A stretch of DNA of 64,000 nucleotides from JBGTGG01 sp964398945 (lineage in GTDB: Bacteria > Bacteroidota > Bacteroidia > Cytophagales > Cyclobacteriaceae): the NCBI GenBank assembly GCA_964398945.1, contig CAYNOT010000012.1, positions 62,001 to 126,000 on the forward strand, read 5' to 3'. The stretch's first letter is position 1, and every line of letters starts with the position of its first letter. Below, piece by piece: positions 53,270 through 63,118 of this stretch. A program made the translations under genes and the position numbers. The notes below the pieces were generated by a model. The model worked only from the letters and a program-made list of their open reading frames with translations, had not been told where the DNA came from and searched no databases.

Positions 53270-54121
53270 ATGACTAAAACCATTTTACTTTCCGCGTGCC
53301 TGCTCATTTCCAATTTACTCTCTGCACAGAAGATAGCCTATGTCATCTACAACACGGAAGGAAAAAAAGTGACTTATGAAAAAATGGTGAAAAACCTTAG
53401 TTCCAAGGACATCATTTTATTTGGTGAACAACACAACAATCCGATTGCCCACTGGTTGCAATACGAAGTTACGGTGGACCTCAGCCAGTCGCGGCAACTC
53501 ATGCTGGGTGCGGAAATGTTTGAGGCAGACAATCAGCAACCATTAAACGATTACCTCGCAGACCGCATTACCAAAAAAGGCCTGGATACGCTTGCCCGGT
53601 TGTGGCGAAATTATAAAACGGATTATGCTCCGCTGGTTGATTTCGCGAAAGAAAAAAAACTTCCTTTTATCGCCACCAATATCCCGAGAAGGTATGCCAG
53701 CCTTGTCCATAAAAAAGGATTTCAGGCGTTGGATTCCCTCTCAGTTGAGGAGAAAACATGGATTGCCCCATTGCCCTTTCCCTACGACAGTGAGCTCCCT
53801 ACCTACAAAAATATTCTGCTGATGATGGGCGATCATGGAACGCCCCAATTGGTAATGGCGCAAGCTTCCAAAGATGCTACTATGGCGTATTTCATTTTAA
53901 AGAATTACCAACCGGGGTCATTGTTTATCCATTACAATGGTGCATACCATTCCGATAATTATGAAGGGATACTTTGGTACCTGAAAAATTCACGAAGTGA
54001 CCTAAAGTATGCAACTATCTCTACGGTGCTGCAGGAAAACGTAAACAAACTGGAAAAAGAAAACCATAAGAAGGCAGATTTTATTATTTGTGTTGACAAT
54101 AATATGACGACAACGTATTAG
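53270..54121 (+). CDS. ChaN-family exported protein (putative haem-binding)
   Basis: About 283 residues from the ATG giving MTKTILLSACLLISNLLSAQ, a signal peptide; 12 upstream codons are open. ChaN-family blocks are clear: KDIILFGEQHNNPIAHWLQY (GE-x-H), LMLGAEMFEADNQQPLNDYL, WRNYKTDYAPLVDFAKEKKL, FIATNIPRRYASLVHKKGF, MMGDHGTPQLVMAQASKDAT and LFIHYNGAYHSDNYEGILWY. In Campylobacter ChaN binds haem and takes part in iron uptake. No iron genes are adjacent, so the role here is open. Convergent with the GH5 gene. Confidence 0.87.
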   Translation: MTKTILLSACLLISNLLSAQKIAYVIYNTEGKKVTYEKMVKNLSSKDIILFGEQHNNPIAHWLQYEVTVDLSQSRQLMLGAEMFEADNQQPLNDYLADRITKKGLDTLARLWRNYKTDYAPLVDFAKEKKLPFIATNIPRRYASLVHKKGFQALDSLSVEEKTWIAPLPFPYDSELPTYKNILLMMGDHGTPQLVMAQASKDATMAYFILKNYQPGSLFIHYNGAYHSDNYEGILWYLKNSRSDLKYATISTVLQENVNKLEKENHKKADFIICVDNNMTTTY

Positions 54122-54200
54122 GTGATAAAAATTCTTATAAGTAAGAATAAGGCAAGGGTTATAACCGAACAAAAACATTAACGACTAAAGGCCAGAGCCC

Positions 54201-55934
54201 CTACTCCTTTAAAACCTTTACCACTTCACTAAACCCCATTCCATATAACCGTACAAAATATAATCCCCGCGGAACATCTTCCACATGCAAGGTGGTTGTT
54301 TCATCCTCAATCACAAACCGCATTATTCTTCTCCCGACTACATCGTATACTTCTGCGGTGTGAAACCCCCCTACTCCTTTCAGGTGCAGCATGGATTGGA
54401 CCGGGTTTGGATACGCAGTTACTACTGGACTTCTTTCCGTGTCAAAAATATCAGTCGCAATACCAATCTGAATCTCTTCAACTTTTACATTCGTAATGCT
54501 CACATTGGTTGTTGAAGTTCCCAGATCAAATACAAGGCGGGCGCTCAAATCAGTTGGATCGTTCATGGTAAATGAATTAACAATTGTTGCTTCCGCGGTG
54601 CCAAGACTGATTCCATTATATCCGCTGTACGAATTCCATGGATCACTCGCTTTGCCTGCATAAAAAGTCAATGAACGATCGGCTACTGCCTGCGCAGTAA
54701 AAGATATCTTATACTGTTTATCTTTTTCCAAAGGGATGTTGTTTTTAACAAGTTGGATGTGCCAGGTTTGCGTTCCTCCATTGGTGATGGAAATATTGAG
54801 CTTGCCTGAAGAAGTTAAGCTTGAAGATGCACCACCTTGACTTGAAAGTATCCAGCCATCTGTACCTGTAGAAAAATTACTGGTATAGATCGGTATCGCA
54901 GTAATAGGGATTGGCGCTGGCATTTCATTGTGAAGCAATGCATCGACTAAAGAAGTGTTGAATGCTTTTGTTGCGGGGTTATAAATCCCAAAGCCGGCAC
55001 TAAATTCCCAATACGCCCAACTCAAATTTTGTTCTTCAAACCAGCGCGCAAGAAAAGTAGTCCATCGCTCGCGCGAATCAGCATCGGCTGTGCTATACGC
55101 CCCAAACTCACCCACATGAATGGGGATATTGTTCTCCTCTGAAAACTGTAGCGCATAACTGAATTCATTCACCACGGTTTCGCGGTCTGCTTCCGTATCG
55201 TTCCAGGTTGTACCCAACCAGGCATCGGCACCATCAACCCACTCAGCACCCTGGTGCGTAAATGGAAACGGGTTATAATAGTGTGGTGATAAAATTATGT
55301 ATTCATCATCCGGCAATTCCAATTTGCTAATACCACCCAGTCCGCCAAACTCTGCCACCCCCAACAACACCACACGTGTTGGATTTGTAATCCGTATTTC
55401 AGCAAGCGCATCTGCAAAAAATTCATTCCATAATCCAGGTGATAAATTGCCATGCGGTTCATTCAGCACTTCAAACAACAGGTTTTCCGGATAGTCCTTA
55501 AAATGATTCGCGATCTGTGACCATTGTGATAAAAACCTTTCCTTTTGCCCAACAGGATTTTCAAACAACACATCATGATGGTGCATGTTCACGATGATAT
55601 ACAAATTGTGTTTGACCGCGCTGTCAACTACCTGTTGAATACGTTCAAGAAAGGAAGGTACAATAGTATACGGGGCAGTTGCCATGCTTCGTGCAGCAGG
55701 TTCCCACCGTACAGGCAAGCGTACATGTTGAAACCCAAGTTCCGCCATGGTTTCAAAATATTCAGGATCCCATGGGTTTCCCCATTCGGATTCCGATGGT
55801 GCTTCAAAGCAATTCCCCATATTGACCCCTCGTCCCAACTTCCCGTTCATTTCAAAAGCAGGAAGCCGGTTCTGGGCCCATCCTGAAAAGCTAAGCGAAA
55901 AAGAAATAACAACCAAAATCCGTATCCGTATCAT
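54201..55934 (-). CDS. GH5 family cellulase-like enzyme with CBM and T9SS sorting domain
   Basis: 577 residues. Signal peptide (MIRIRILVVISFSLSFSGWA), then a GH5 barrel: GRGVNMGNCFEAPSESEWGN, FQHVRLPVRWEP, IIVNMHHHD, FEVLNEPHG with acid/base Glu159, LSPHYYNPFPFTHQG, VGEFGAYS with nucleophile Glu276, and WAYWEFSAGFGIYNP. A carbohydrate-binding beta-sandwich follows (about 350-490; YTSNFSTGTDGWILSSQGGA, KQYKISFTAQA), then a type-IX sorting domain (VVTAYPNPVQSMLHLKGVGG, VPRGLYFVRLYGMG, VVKVLKE). Secreted endo-beta-glucanase or mannanase; substrate not readable. Not linked to the starch locus. Confidence 0.9.
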   Translation of the reverse strand: MIRIRILVVISFSLSFSGWAQNRLPAFEMNGKLGRGVNMGNCFEAPSESEWGNPWDPEYFETMAELGFQHVRLPVRWEPAARSMATAPYTIVPSFLERIQQVVDSAVKHNLYIIVNMHHHDVLFENPVGQKERFLSQWSQIANHFKDYPENLLFEVLNEPHGNLSPGLWNEFFADALAEIRITNPTRVVLLGVAEFGGLGGISKLELPDDEYIILSPHYYNPFPFTHQGAEWVDGADAWLGTTWNDTEADRETVVNEFSYALQFSEENNIPIHVGEFGAYSTADADSRERWTTFLARWFEEQNLSWAYWEFSAGFGIYNPATKAFNTSLVDALLHNEMPAPIPITAIPIYTSNFSTGTDGWILSSQGGASSSLTSSGKLNISITNGGTQTWHIQLVKNNIPLEKDKQYKISFTAQAVADRSLTFYAGKASDPWNSYSGYNGISLGTAEATIVNSFTMNDPTDLSARLVFDLGTSTTNVSITNVKVEEIQIGIATDIFDTERSPVVTAYPNPVQSMLHLKGVGGFHTAEVYDVVGRRIMRFVIEDETTTLHVEDVPRGLYFVRLYGMGFSEVVKVLKE

Positions 55935-56118
55935 TGTAACGTTTTTCCCACAACAATATACAAACCCTCACAAAAGCATCCTATCTGTGAGTTGCTTAAA
56001 AGTTCACACGGGGAATTGATAATCCTAAGTAAAAAAACACCTGACCTTTCAATCAGATGCCCTAAGCACTACAAGAAATTAAAAAACTTGTTTGAATCGA
56101 ACCTGAAGTCCTATTGGG

Positions 56119-56496
56119 TTACTTATCAAAAAGTGGTTTGTATTTTTCCTGATAGTGATATAGCAACAATACATTTATGACCGCTACAATAAGCGCTGGC
56201 CAGGTTTCACTTAAATCTTTGTTCGTATAGGTGAAAATCAGAAACGAAATCGATAGTGGAAAGAGGACGATCAGTATAAACGGAGTCCATTTATTTATAA
56301 TGAGCAATATGCCGATCAGGATTTCGAACCCATAAAGAAAGGGTAGGTAAATAGCTACAGCATCTATAAAGCTGCGTGCATCTTCAGGCATTTCACCATA
56401 GCCGGATGGTATTACGTGAAGAAACTGATTAAGGGCGTACCCGATTAAAAATATGCCCAGCAATATTCTTAGCGCATTTGAAACATAGTCTTTCAT
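56119..56496 (-). CDS. DoxX-like membrane protein
   Basis: 125 residues with four predicted membrane segments (SNALRILLGIFLIGYALNQF, AVAIYLPFLYGFEILIGILL, FILIVLFPLSISFLIFTYT, ALIVAVINVLLLYHYQ). The layout and the end KYKPLFDK match the DoxX/DoxD-like family, small inner-membrane proteins with an unclear role, sometimes linked to redox or thiol stress. Single gene, divergent from the HelD-type helicase. Confidence 0.8.
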   Translation of the reverse strand: MKDYVSNALRILLGIFLIGYALNQFLHVIPSGYGEMPEDARSFIDAVAIYLPFLYGFEILIGILLIINKWTPFILIVLFPLSISFLIFTYTNKDLSETWPALIVAVINVLLLYHYQEKYKPLFDK

Positions 56497-56664
56497 GGTC
56501 GATTGATTTTAAAATCCGGAATAAAGATACAGTCCGGTTGAATGGACTATCCATGACAAAAATCATGGATGTGGACGAAGTTGCTCAGCTTTGTATCTTT
56601 GCAGCATTCCCTGAACAAATAGATCGGGCTATTACACTTTGGGGAATTTGATTTTTTAAACACT

Positions 56665-58707
56665 ATGATGGGAACTGTAGAACGTGAAGAAAGGGAATAC
56701 CTGGAGGAGATCAAAGAAAAGCTTTTGCTGGCAATCAAGCGTGCTGATGACCGCGTGCGTCAATTCTCAGCGGAATTGCAACAGAACAAAGAATATATAT
56801 ATGAGCATCAATCCGGAATGGACGAGGCGGATATGGTCGCTGCCGGGCAATCGATCAATCGCATGGCATTCACCGGGGAATCCGCAGAAGTCCGGAAGAG
56901 AAAGCTCATGAAATTGGGTGCCTCACCTTACTTTGGCAGGATTGATTTCGGAATGAAAGGCCGCAAGCCCTTCCCTATTTACATTGGCATTTACACATTC
57001 TTCGATGAAACGAGTCGTACCAATCTGATTTATGATTGGCGTGCACCGATCTCCTCTATGTTTTACGATTTTGAGTTGGGTGACGCGCACTATGAAACCC
57101 CCGGAGGAACAGTAAGCGGAAAAATTTCACTCAAGCGACAGTACAAAATCTGGGATGGTGAAATGGAATTCATGATCGAGAATGCAGTCAGCATCCACGA
57201 TGAAGTTTTACAAAAAGAACTGAGCAAGTCGAGTGATGATAAAATGAAAAACATTGTCGCGACCATACAACGCGACCAAAATGCAATTATCAGAAACGAG
57301 ACTGCACCCGTGATGATTATCCAGGGTGTTGCCGGATCAGGAAAAACTTCTATCGCATTGCATCGGATTGCTTTTTTATTGTACCGTTTCCGGGAAACCA
57401 TTGCTGCACAAGATGTATTGATCATTTCCCCAAATAAAGTTTTTGCCGATTATATCTCCACTGTTTTGCCGGAATTAGGTGAAGAGGTGATACCGGAAAT
57501 GGGTATGGAAGAATTGGCCATTGATCTACTTGATAGGAGATTCAAGTTTCAAACTTTTTTTGAACAGGTTGCCAGCTTGCTCGAAAACCCTGACCCGAAA
57601 TTTATCGAACGCATTCAGTTCAAATCTTCATTTGAATTCCTGAGCAAACTCAACCAATACCTGATCTACATTGAAAACAATTACATTACCTATAAGGAGT
57701 TGCGCATTGCAGGTGTAACGCTATCAGAAGAATTCATCCAAAAGAAATTCAAAGCATACCATCGCTTGCCGTTGTTGAAACGTTTTCCTGAAGTGGTAAA
57801 AGAAATTTTAAACCATGTCAGGAATACTGTAAAACGAAAATTATCAGGAAGGGAAAAATCACAAGCCTGGCAGGCTATTCCGGGGATGTTGAAAATCAAC
57901 AATACAGTTGAACTGTACAAGGATTTTTATCGCTGGGTTGGCAAACCCCACCTGTATACTTTTAATCAACATGCAAAACTTGAGTATGCCGATGTTTTTC
58001 CACTACTCTATGTTACCCTTCGGCTTGAAGGCCTGCCCACGTACGATCATGTAAAGCATTTGCTGGTGGATGAAATGCAGGATTATACCCCCGTACAATA
58101 TGCTGTACTCTCGCGTATATTCAAGTGTAAGAAAACCATCCTTGGTGATGTGAACCAAACCGTGAACCCGTACAGTTCCTCTTCTGCAGAAGGTATCGAA
58201 CAAATTTTCCCGCAAGCAGAAGTTGTCAAACTCAATCGCAGTTACCGTTCTACTGTTGAAATTGTTGCATTCTCCCAACGTATTTCACCGAACCCTAATT
58301 TAATACCGATGGAGCGCCATGGCGAGTTGCCGGAATGCATCGGTTTTGAAAACGGGAATGAAGAACTGTCCGCTATACAAAACCTGATTGAAGGTTTTAA
58401 AAACTCAGGTTATCAATCGTTGGGGATCCTTTGCAAAACACAACGCCAGGCAAATCACATATATGCCATTTTGAAATCTGACAACATACATTTGCTGACC
58501 GATGATAGTAATGCATTTAAGGAAGGCATCAATGTTACCACGATCCATCTTTCAAAAGGATTGGAGTTTGATAAAGTGATTGTTCCGTTTGCCACTGCCA
58601 AGAATTACCATACCCAGGTTGACCGAAGCTTATTATATATTGCGTGTACGCGGGCAATGCATCACCTGGTGCTTACCTGTACAAATGAAAAAACCGCTTT
58701 TGTGTGA
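56665..58707 (+). CDS. helD: UvrD-type helicase of the HelD family (RNA polymerase recycling)
   Basis: 680-residue superfamily 1 ATPase. The N-terminal helical arm (EREEREYLEEIKEKLLLAIK) and the block LIYDWRAPISSMFYDFELGD are HelD hallmarks. Walker A is GVAGSGKTS (221-229), and RDQNAIIRN precedes it. LLVDEMQDYTPVQYAVL is motif II, GDVNQTVNPYSS motif III, NRSYRST motif IV, TTIHLSKGLEFDKVIVPF motif V and LLYIACTRAMHHLVL motif VI. HelD releases stalled RNA polymerase from DNA or antibiotics. The protein is slightly shorter than Bacillus HelD. Single gene. Confidence 0.85.
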   Translation: MMGTVEREEREYLEEIKEKLLLAIKRADDRVRQFSAELQQNKEYIYEHQSGMDEADMVAAGQSINRMAFTGESAEVRKRKLMKLGASPYFGRIDFGMKGRKPFPIYIGIYTFFDETSRTNLIYDWRAPISSMFYDFELGDAHYETPGGTVSGKISLKRQYKIWDGEMEFMIENAVSIHDEVLQKELSKSSDDKMKNIVATIQRDQNAIIRNETAPVMIIQGVAGSGKTSIALHRIAFLLYRFRETIAAQDVLIISPNKVFADYISTVLPELGEEVIPEMGMEELAIDLLDRRFKFQTFFEQVASLLENPDPKFIERIQFKSSFEFLSKLNQYLIYIENNYITYKELRIAGVTLSEEFIQKKFKAYHRLPLLKRFPEVVKEILNHVRNTVKRKLSGREKSQAWQAIPGMLKINNTVELYKDFYRWVGKPHLYTFNQHAKLEYADVFPLLYVTLRLEGLPTYDHVKHLLVDEMQDYTPVQYAVLSRIFKCKKTILGDVNQTVNPYSSSSAEGIEQIFPQAEVVKLNRSYRSTVEIVAFSQRISPNPNLIPMERHGELPECIGFENGNEELSAIQNLIEGFKNSGYQSLGILCKTQRQANHIYAILKSDNIHLLTDDSNAFKEGINVTTIHLSKGLEFDKVIVPFATAKNYHTQVDRSLLYIACTRAMHHLVLTCTNEKTAFV

Positions 58708-58781
58708 TTTCAATTTACGGGCCCATGGAAGACTTTCGTGAACTGAAATTATTTCATTGATCGTGAGCAAGCAACTGAATC

Positions 58782-59705
58782 CTATTCAGTGCCCTTATTC
58801 TGTTTTACGATTACGGAAGCCAACATCGCAATTGTAAGGATAAACACAATCACAATAAGCGATATTTCTGCCGGTATATCAATGAAATCTTCCGTGATCA
58901 TTTTAAATCCTACAAATATTAGAATAGCAGAAAGTCCAACTTTCAAGTATTGAAAATACTTTTCAATACCCGCCAGTGCAAAGTACAACGACCGTAACCC
59001 GAGAATCGCAAACACATTGGAAGTATACACAATAAAAGGGTCATCGGTAATACTTAAAATAGCAGGGATACTATCAACCGCAAAAATCAAATCGGTAAAC
59101 TCAATCATGATCACTACCAGAAAAAGCGGTGTAGCCCACCGCACACCATCCTTTTTTACAAAGAACTTATCCCCTTCAAAATCGGATGTAAACCTGAACA
59201 TTTTCCTGGCCAACTTGATGAGCGGGTTTTTATCAGGTTCCAACTTTTCAGCACCTGTAGTCAACATCCGAATACCCGTAAAGACCAGGAACCCGCCAAA
59301 GAAATAAATCAACCAATGGAACCTGTTAATTAATTCAATTCCAGATAGTATGAAAATAATACGCATTACCAGTGCGCCAAGTATCCCCCAGAAAAGCACC
59401 TTATGTTGGTACGCTTTCGGCACATTGAAATAGGAGAATATCATGATCATAACAAAAATGTTATCGATACTCAATGACTTTTCGATCACATATCCTGTAA
59501 AGAATTCGATTGCTGTTTCTTTATCAAAATAGAAGTAGACAAAAAGATTGAAGATCATGGCAAGCGTGATCCAAACGCTCGTCCAAATCAATGCCTCCCG
59601 TATTTCAATGGTATGCGATTTTCGATGAAAGACCCCAAGGTCCAATGCTAACATGGCTAATACGAAAACATTGAAGGATGTCCAAAGGACAATCATATTA
59701 TCCAT
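58782..59705 (-). CDS. TerC family membrane protein (probable manganese exporter)
   Basis: 307 residues with about nine membrane segments. TerC/Alx motifs: LDLGVFHRKSHTIEIREALI, VIEKSLSIDNIFVMIMIFSY, GILGALVMRIIFILSGIELI, FTDLIFAVDSIPAILSITDD and TSNVFAILGLRSLYFALAG. The conserved acidic residues inside membrane helices (SIDNIFV, FTDLIFAVDS) form the metal-binding site of Alx-type Mn(II) exporters; members also give metal or tellurite resistance. Last in a run of minus-strand genes behind the two-component operon, with a 60-base gap, so co-transcription is possible but not certain. Confidence 0.87.
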   Translation of the reverse strand: MDNMIVLWTSFNVFVLAMLALDLGVFHRKSHTIEIREALIWTSVWITLAMIFNLFVYFYFDKETAIEFFTGYVIEKSLSIDNIFVMIMIFSYFNVPKAYQHKVLFWGILGALVMRIIFILSGIELINRFHWLIYFFGGFLVFTGIRMLTTGAEKLEPDKNPLIKLARKMFRFTSDFEGDKFFVKKDGVRWATPLFLVVIMIEFTDLIFAVDSIPAILSITDDPFIVYTSNVFAILGLRSLYFALAGIEKYFQYLKVGLSAILIFVGFKMITEDFIDIPAEISLIVIVFILTIAMLASVIVKQNKGTE

Positions 59706-59765
59706 ACTATCGAATTTCCGTCAAATATAGTCGCGTACTAAACCAAAAGCTAACGATCATAAATA

Positions 59766-60176
59766 TTAAAAACATCCCTGCTCTTTTTCTTCATGCACCA
59801 CTAAAGGGTTTGTCGCTTCCAGTTCGGCAATTAATGTATTGTTTGCAAACCACAACGATTTAATATGGACACCCTCACTATTATAAATTTTAAACACCCC
59901 TTCCCTGCTTCCTCCTATAAACTTGCCCTCACTTAACAGGACACCATTCCGATGGTATGCAGCATATCGTCCATGCGGGATATCATCATGAAAGGATTCC
60001 TCAATCATAAGTTCACCCGAATCAAAATACTCCCGCCAAACCCCATGTTTTTTATTGTTGATATAAAATCCTTCTGCAATCAGCACAGCATGCTTATTGA
60101 ACTCCTTCCACTTCCCGTTCTTTGTTTTAAGAAGCATCTCATTCTTTTTAAAAAGAAAATCAAAAATCATACTCAT
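59766..60176 (-). CDS. MORN-repeat (YwqK-like) protein
   Basis: 136 residues built of MORN-type repeats: GKWKEFNKHAVLIAEGFYIN, GVWREYFDSGELMIEESFHD, GRYAAYHRNGVLLSEGKFIG and GVFKIYNSEGVHIKSLWFAN. No signal peptide. Similar proteins are often annotated as YwqK-family antitoxins, but no toxin is next to it. It starts eight bases after the Cys-rich small gene, so the pair is co-transcribed with the response regulator. Confidence 0.78.
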   Translation of the reverse strand: MSMIFDFLFKKNEMLLKTKNGKWKEFNKHAVLIAEGFYINNKKHGVWREYFDSGELMIEESFHDDIPHGRYAAYHRNGVLLSEGKFIGGSREGVFKIYNSEGVHIKSLWFANNTLIAELEATNPLVVHEEKEQGCF

Positions 60177-60184
60177 GGGGTCAA

Positions 60185-60490
60185 CTACACATACTCTTCA
60201 CAATGCCAAACCCCCGCCTGGCCTTTCGGCAAGCGGCATACTTTCAGCATTGAACAATTGGAACAAATGCCTTTAACTTCAGGAAAGAACAATTGCTCTT
60301 TCGGTTGGATATAGAGGCTTACTTCCTCTGCGATCCCCGGTTCGTTTTCAAAAATCTCACAGTGCAAAACATTCTTTCGGGCATCCGGAAAAGAACAACT
60401 TGTAAAGTGATCGCACGTATTGCAAAGACTGGAAAGCTCATGCTCCAGCATCTCTTCTATTGCGGGGGTGTGGAAACTGTAGGTTTGCAT
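60185..60490 (-). CDS. small protein with two CX2CX5CX11CE metal-binding-like repeats
   Basis: 101 residues from the ATG giving MQTYSFHTPAIEEMLEHELS; 12 upstream codons are open. It holds two copies of the same pattern: CNTCDHFTSC...LHCE and CSNCSMLKVC...WHCE, each C-x2-C-x5-C-x11-C-E with His before the last Cys. Four Cys per copy would suit zinc or an iron-sulfur cluster. No family name recognised. Located between the sigma-54 activator and the MORN protein on the same strand, it may be a redox or metal sensor or partner of this regulatory unit (inference). Confidence 0.72.
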   Translation of the reverse strand: MQTYSFHTPAIEEMLEHELSSLCNTCDHFTSCSFPDARKNVLHCEIFENEPGIAEEVSLYIQPKEQLFFPEVKGICSNCSMLKVCRLPKGQAGVWHCEEYV

Positions 60491-60612
60491 GGTTTCATTT
60501 TTCCATAGCACCATCCCAATATCCATACCATAGAAAAACGTGGATAGCGAACTGCAATCGAAGAAACGAAATCAGAAAAACGGGGAGTAATTCCCCAGTG
60601 ATTCAATACGCA

Positions 60613-61941
60613 TCACTTATGGGCCTTGATCTTTTCACGCAAGGTTTTTCGATCGATCCCCAACACCAAAGCGGTTTGTGAAATATTGTTTTGGTTGGCA
60701 GCCAATGCCTCCAGGATATACTCCCGTTCAACATCGGCAAGTTTTCGGTCCAATGCTTTTGTGCGCGATGCCGAATAGCGAAATGATTCCGGTAGGTCCG
60801 GAACATCAATTGATTTTTCATCCGTCATGATCACCAAACGGTGGATGAGGTTTTGCAACTCACGCACATTGCCCGGCCAACTATACCCTTTCAAAGCCTG
60901 GCGTGCTTTTGAGGTGATGCCCATTGCCGGCTTCTCCAGTTCTTTAATATACTTTTCCAAAAAGAAATCGGTCAATTTCGCAATATCGGTTCCCCTTTCC
61001 CGCAAAGGAGGTAAATCGATTGTGATAATATTGAGCCTGTAAAATAAGTCTTCACGAAACAATCCCTTCTTTACCAATTGCATCAGATCAACATTGGTAG
61101 CTGCTACAATCCGCACATTTACTTTGAGCGATTTTTTTGAACCAATCATAAAGAATTCCTTTTCTTGCAACACACGCAGTAGTTTCGCTTGCATGGCCAA
61201 ACTTGTGTTGCTGATCTCGTCAAGGAAAATGGTTCCACCATCGGCAGTCTGGAAAAAACCCGCGCGCGTTTCAGTGGCACCTGTGAACGCTCCCCGTGTA
61301 TACCCAAACAACTCACTTTCCAACAACGCATCCGGGATGCCGCCACAATTAACCGGAACGAAAGGGGCAGTTGATGTCTTTCCTCCATAATGCAAGGCCC
61401 TGGCCACAAGCTCCTTTCCCGTTCCGCTTTCCCCGGTAATCAACACAGTGGCATTTGTTGTTCGGGCTTTGCTAATGGTACTAAATACCTTCAACATGGG
61501 ATCTGACTCGCCAACAATTCCAAAATCCTGAGTCGCTATTTTTGTGGCGCTTCTTTTAAAGCGGTTGGATTTACGCAATGCATTTTCAACGGCATGCAAT
61601 AGTTCTTTGTCTGTAAACGACTTTACCAAATATTCTTCAGCGCCAATTTTAATTGACTCGACTGCACTTTGGATGGAGGGGAACCCGGTGATCACCAATG
61701 TCCCGATCCCTTTATGGTTTTCTGAAACATGCCGAACGAGTTCAATTCCATTTTGCCCCGGCATTTTCAAATCCGTTATCAATAAGTCGATGGCAATTGA
61801 ATCCAGCAGTTTGATGGCCGACTGCACATTGCTTGCTGTGTACACCTGATACCCCTCCGGTTGGAGGTTGCGTTTGATTAGTTCAACAGTCTCCGCTGAA
61901 TCATCCACCACCAATACTGTAACTTCATTATGCTTGCTCAT
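60613..61941 (-). CDS. NtrC-family sigma-54-dependent response regulator
   Basis: 442 residues in three domains: receiver (1-120) with acidic pocket VDDS and phospho-acceptor Asp57 in LLITDLKMPG; AAA+ domain with Walker A GESGTGKE (170-177), the sigma-54 contact loop GAFTGA (217-222) and Walker B GGTIFLDE; and a C-terminal Fis-type helix-turn-helix (EYILEALAANQNNISQTALV, LGIDRKTLREKI). The intact GAFTGA means it should activate sigma-54 promoters. Its start overlaps the end of the histidine kinase gene by four bases, so they form a two-component pair. A sigma-54-type promoter lies just beyond, in front of the GreA/GreB-like gene. Confidence 0.95.
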   Translation of the reverse strand: MSKHNEVTVLVVDDSAETVELIKRNLQPEGYQVYTASNVQSAIKLLDSIAIDLLITDLKMPGQNGIELVRHVSENHKGIGTLVITGFPSIQSAVESIKIGAEEYLVKSFTDKELLHAVENALRKSNRFKRSATKIATQDFGIVGESDPMLKVFSTISKARTTNATVLITGESGTGKELVARALHYGGKTSTAPFVPVNCGGIPDALLESELFGYTRGAFTGATETRAGFFQTADGGTIFLDEISNTSLAMQAKLLRVLQEKEFFMIGSKKSLKVNVRIVAATNVDLMQLVKKGLFREDLFYRLNIITIDLPPLRERGTDIAKLTDFFLEKYIKELEKPAMGITSKARQALKGYSWPGNVRELQNLIHRLVIMTDEKSIDVPDLPESFRYSASRTKALDRKLADVEREYILEALAANQNNISQTALVLGIDRKTLREKIKAHK

Positions 61942-63053
61942 GATTTCGTTTGTTTGATAGGCAATGTAATCTGAAACCGTGCGCCATTTCCGGGGGCACT
62001 CTTCACTGCAATTCCCCCCTTGTGCGTTTCAATGATTCCCTGTACCACCGATAAGCCCAGGCCGGTGCCCTGCCCGACATCTTTAGTTGTGAAAAACGGT
62101 TTAAAAATTTTCTTTTGTATTGCAGGTGACATTCCAATACCATTGTCCTTTACGGTCAACAAAATACAATTGTCCTTCGTTTTTGTTGTGATGAGAATTT
62201 CCCCTCCTTCCGGGGATGCATGGATGGCATTGGTGATTAGGTTCACGAGTACCTGGCTCATTTGCACAGCATCCGCCTGTATGTTCGGCAGGTTGGGTTC
62301 CAGTCGGCTGATGATTTTAACCCCCTTTGCCTGAAAGCGTACATCAATAAAATAAAGGATATCCGAGATTACAGTATTGAGGTTGATCGAAACCAGTTGC
62401 TGTGGCATTTGCCGCGAGAAGATCATTAACTTTTTAATGATCTCACGGGTATACAGCGAGGCTTTTATGATCTTTTCTAAATCTTCTTCTTGCTGTGGAT
62501 TCAAATCCCCGGCCTTTTTTATCAATTGGGCAAAGCCTAAAATCCTGCCAAAGGGCTCGTTCAATTCATGTGCAATTCCAGCCGAAAGTTCACCAACAAA
62601 CGCAAGGCGCTCGGCATGTTGTAATTGTAGTTGAAGTTTCTTTTTATCCTCTTCAACGGAGGCGCGTTTGATATAGAGCGAAAGTTCACGGGCTACCATT
62701 TTGAGCAATCGCTTTTCTTCGGGAAGGAATGCCTTATTTTCCTTTGTTGATTTTGATGTTGGCCGGTAGCCGATTTTTATGGAACCATAGCGCTTCTTTC
62801 CCATCTGCAAGGTGGATGCAATAATGGTTTTGCATTTTGAAAAATCAACACTCGTAAACTTTTCTTTCCCAACAGTGATGCTTACTGCTGCTACTGTTGG
62901 GAACTGCATTGCTTCCGGTAAAATAACCAGGGTTTTTGAAAGGATCGTTTTTACATCCAGATCCCCTTGCCCTGCTATTTTTGAAAGTTCGTAAAGGCAT
63001 TTCAGCTCTTTTACACGTTCTTTTAGTTTTAAATCAGTGGTTGATTTTTTCAT
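61938..63053 (-). CDS. soluble sensor histidine kinase with GAF-like domain
   Basis: 371 residues with no membrane segment, so cytosolic. Residues 1-130 resemble a GAF domain (CLYELSKIAGQGDLDVKTIL, FTSVDFSKC, GSIKIGYRP). The kinase core has FVGELSAGIAHELNEPFGRI with His162, the N-box LVNLITNAIHASPEGG, G1 DNGIGMSP, F-box IFKPFFTTK and G2 GQGTGLGLSVV. It is the NtrB-like partner of the downstream sigma-54 activator (four-base overlap). The signal is unknown. Divergent from the GreA/GreB-like gene. Confidence 0.92.
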   Translation of the reverse strand: MKKSTTDLKLKERVKELKCLYELSKIAGQGDLDVKTILSKTLVILPEAMQFPTVAAVSITVGKEKFTSVDFSKCKTIIASTLQMGKKRYGSIKIGYRPTSKSTKENKAFLPEEKRLLKMVARELSLYIKRASVEEDKKKLQLQLQHAERLAFVGELSAGIAHELNEPFGRILGFAQLIKKAGDLNPQQEEDLEKIIKASLYTREIIKKLMIFSRQMPQQLVSINLNTVISDILYFIDVRFQAKGVKIISRLEPNLPNIQADAVQMSQVLVNLITNAIHASPEGGEILITTKTKDNCILLTVKDNGIGMSPAIQKKIFKPFFTTKDVGQGTGLGLSVVQGIIETHKGGIAVKSAPGNGARFQITLPIKQTKS

Positions 63054-63118
63054 TGTGACAAAGCTAGAAAGTCCGGGACGGATTTACATCGGAAAACGCA
63101 GAAATAGTTTTTATGAAA

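Noticed and set aside
54131..54148. ATTCTTA-TAAG-TAAGAAT hairpin between the ChaN-like and GH5 genes
   Set aside because: Weak A/T stem without a T-tract; not enough for a terminator call.
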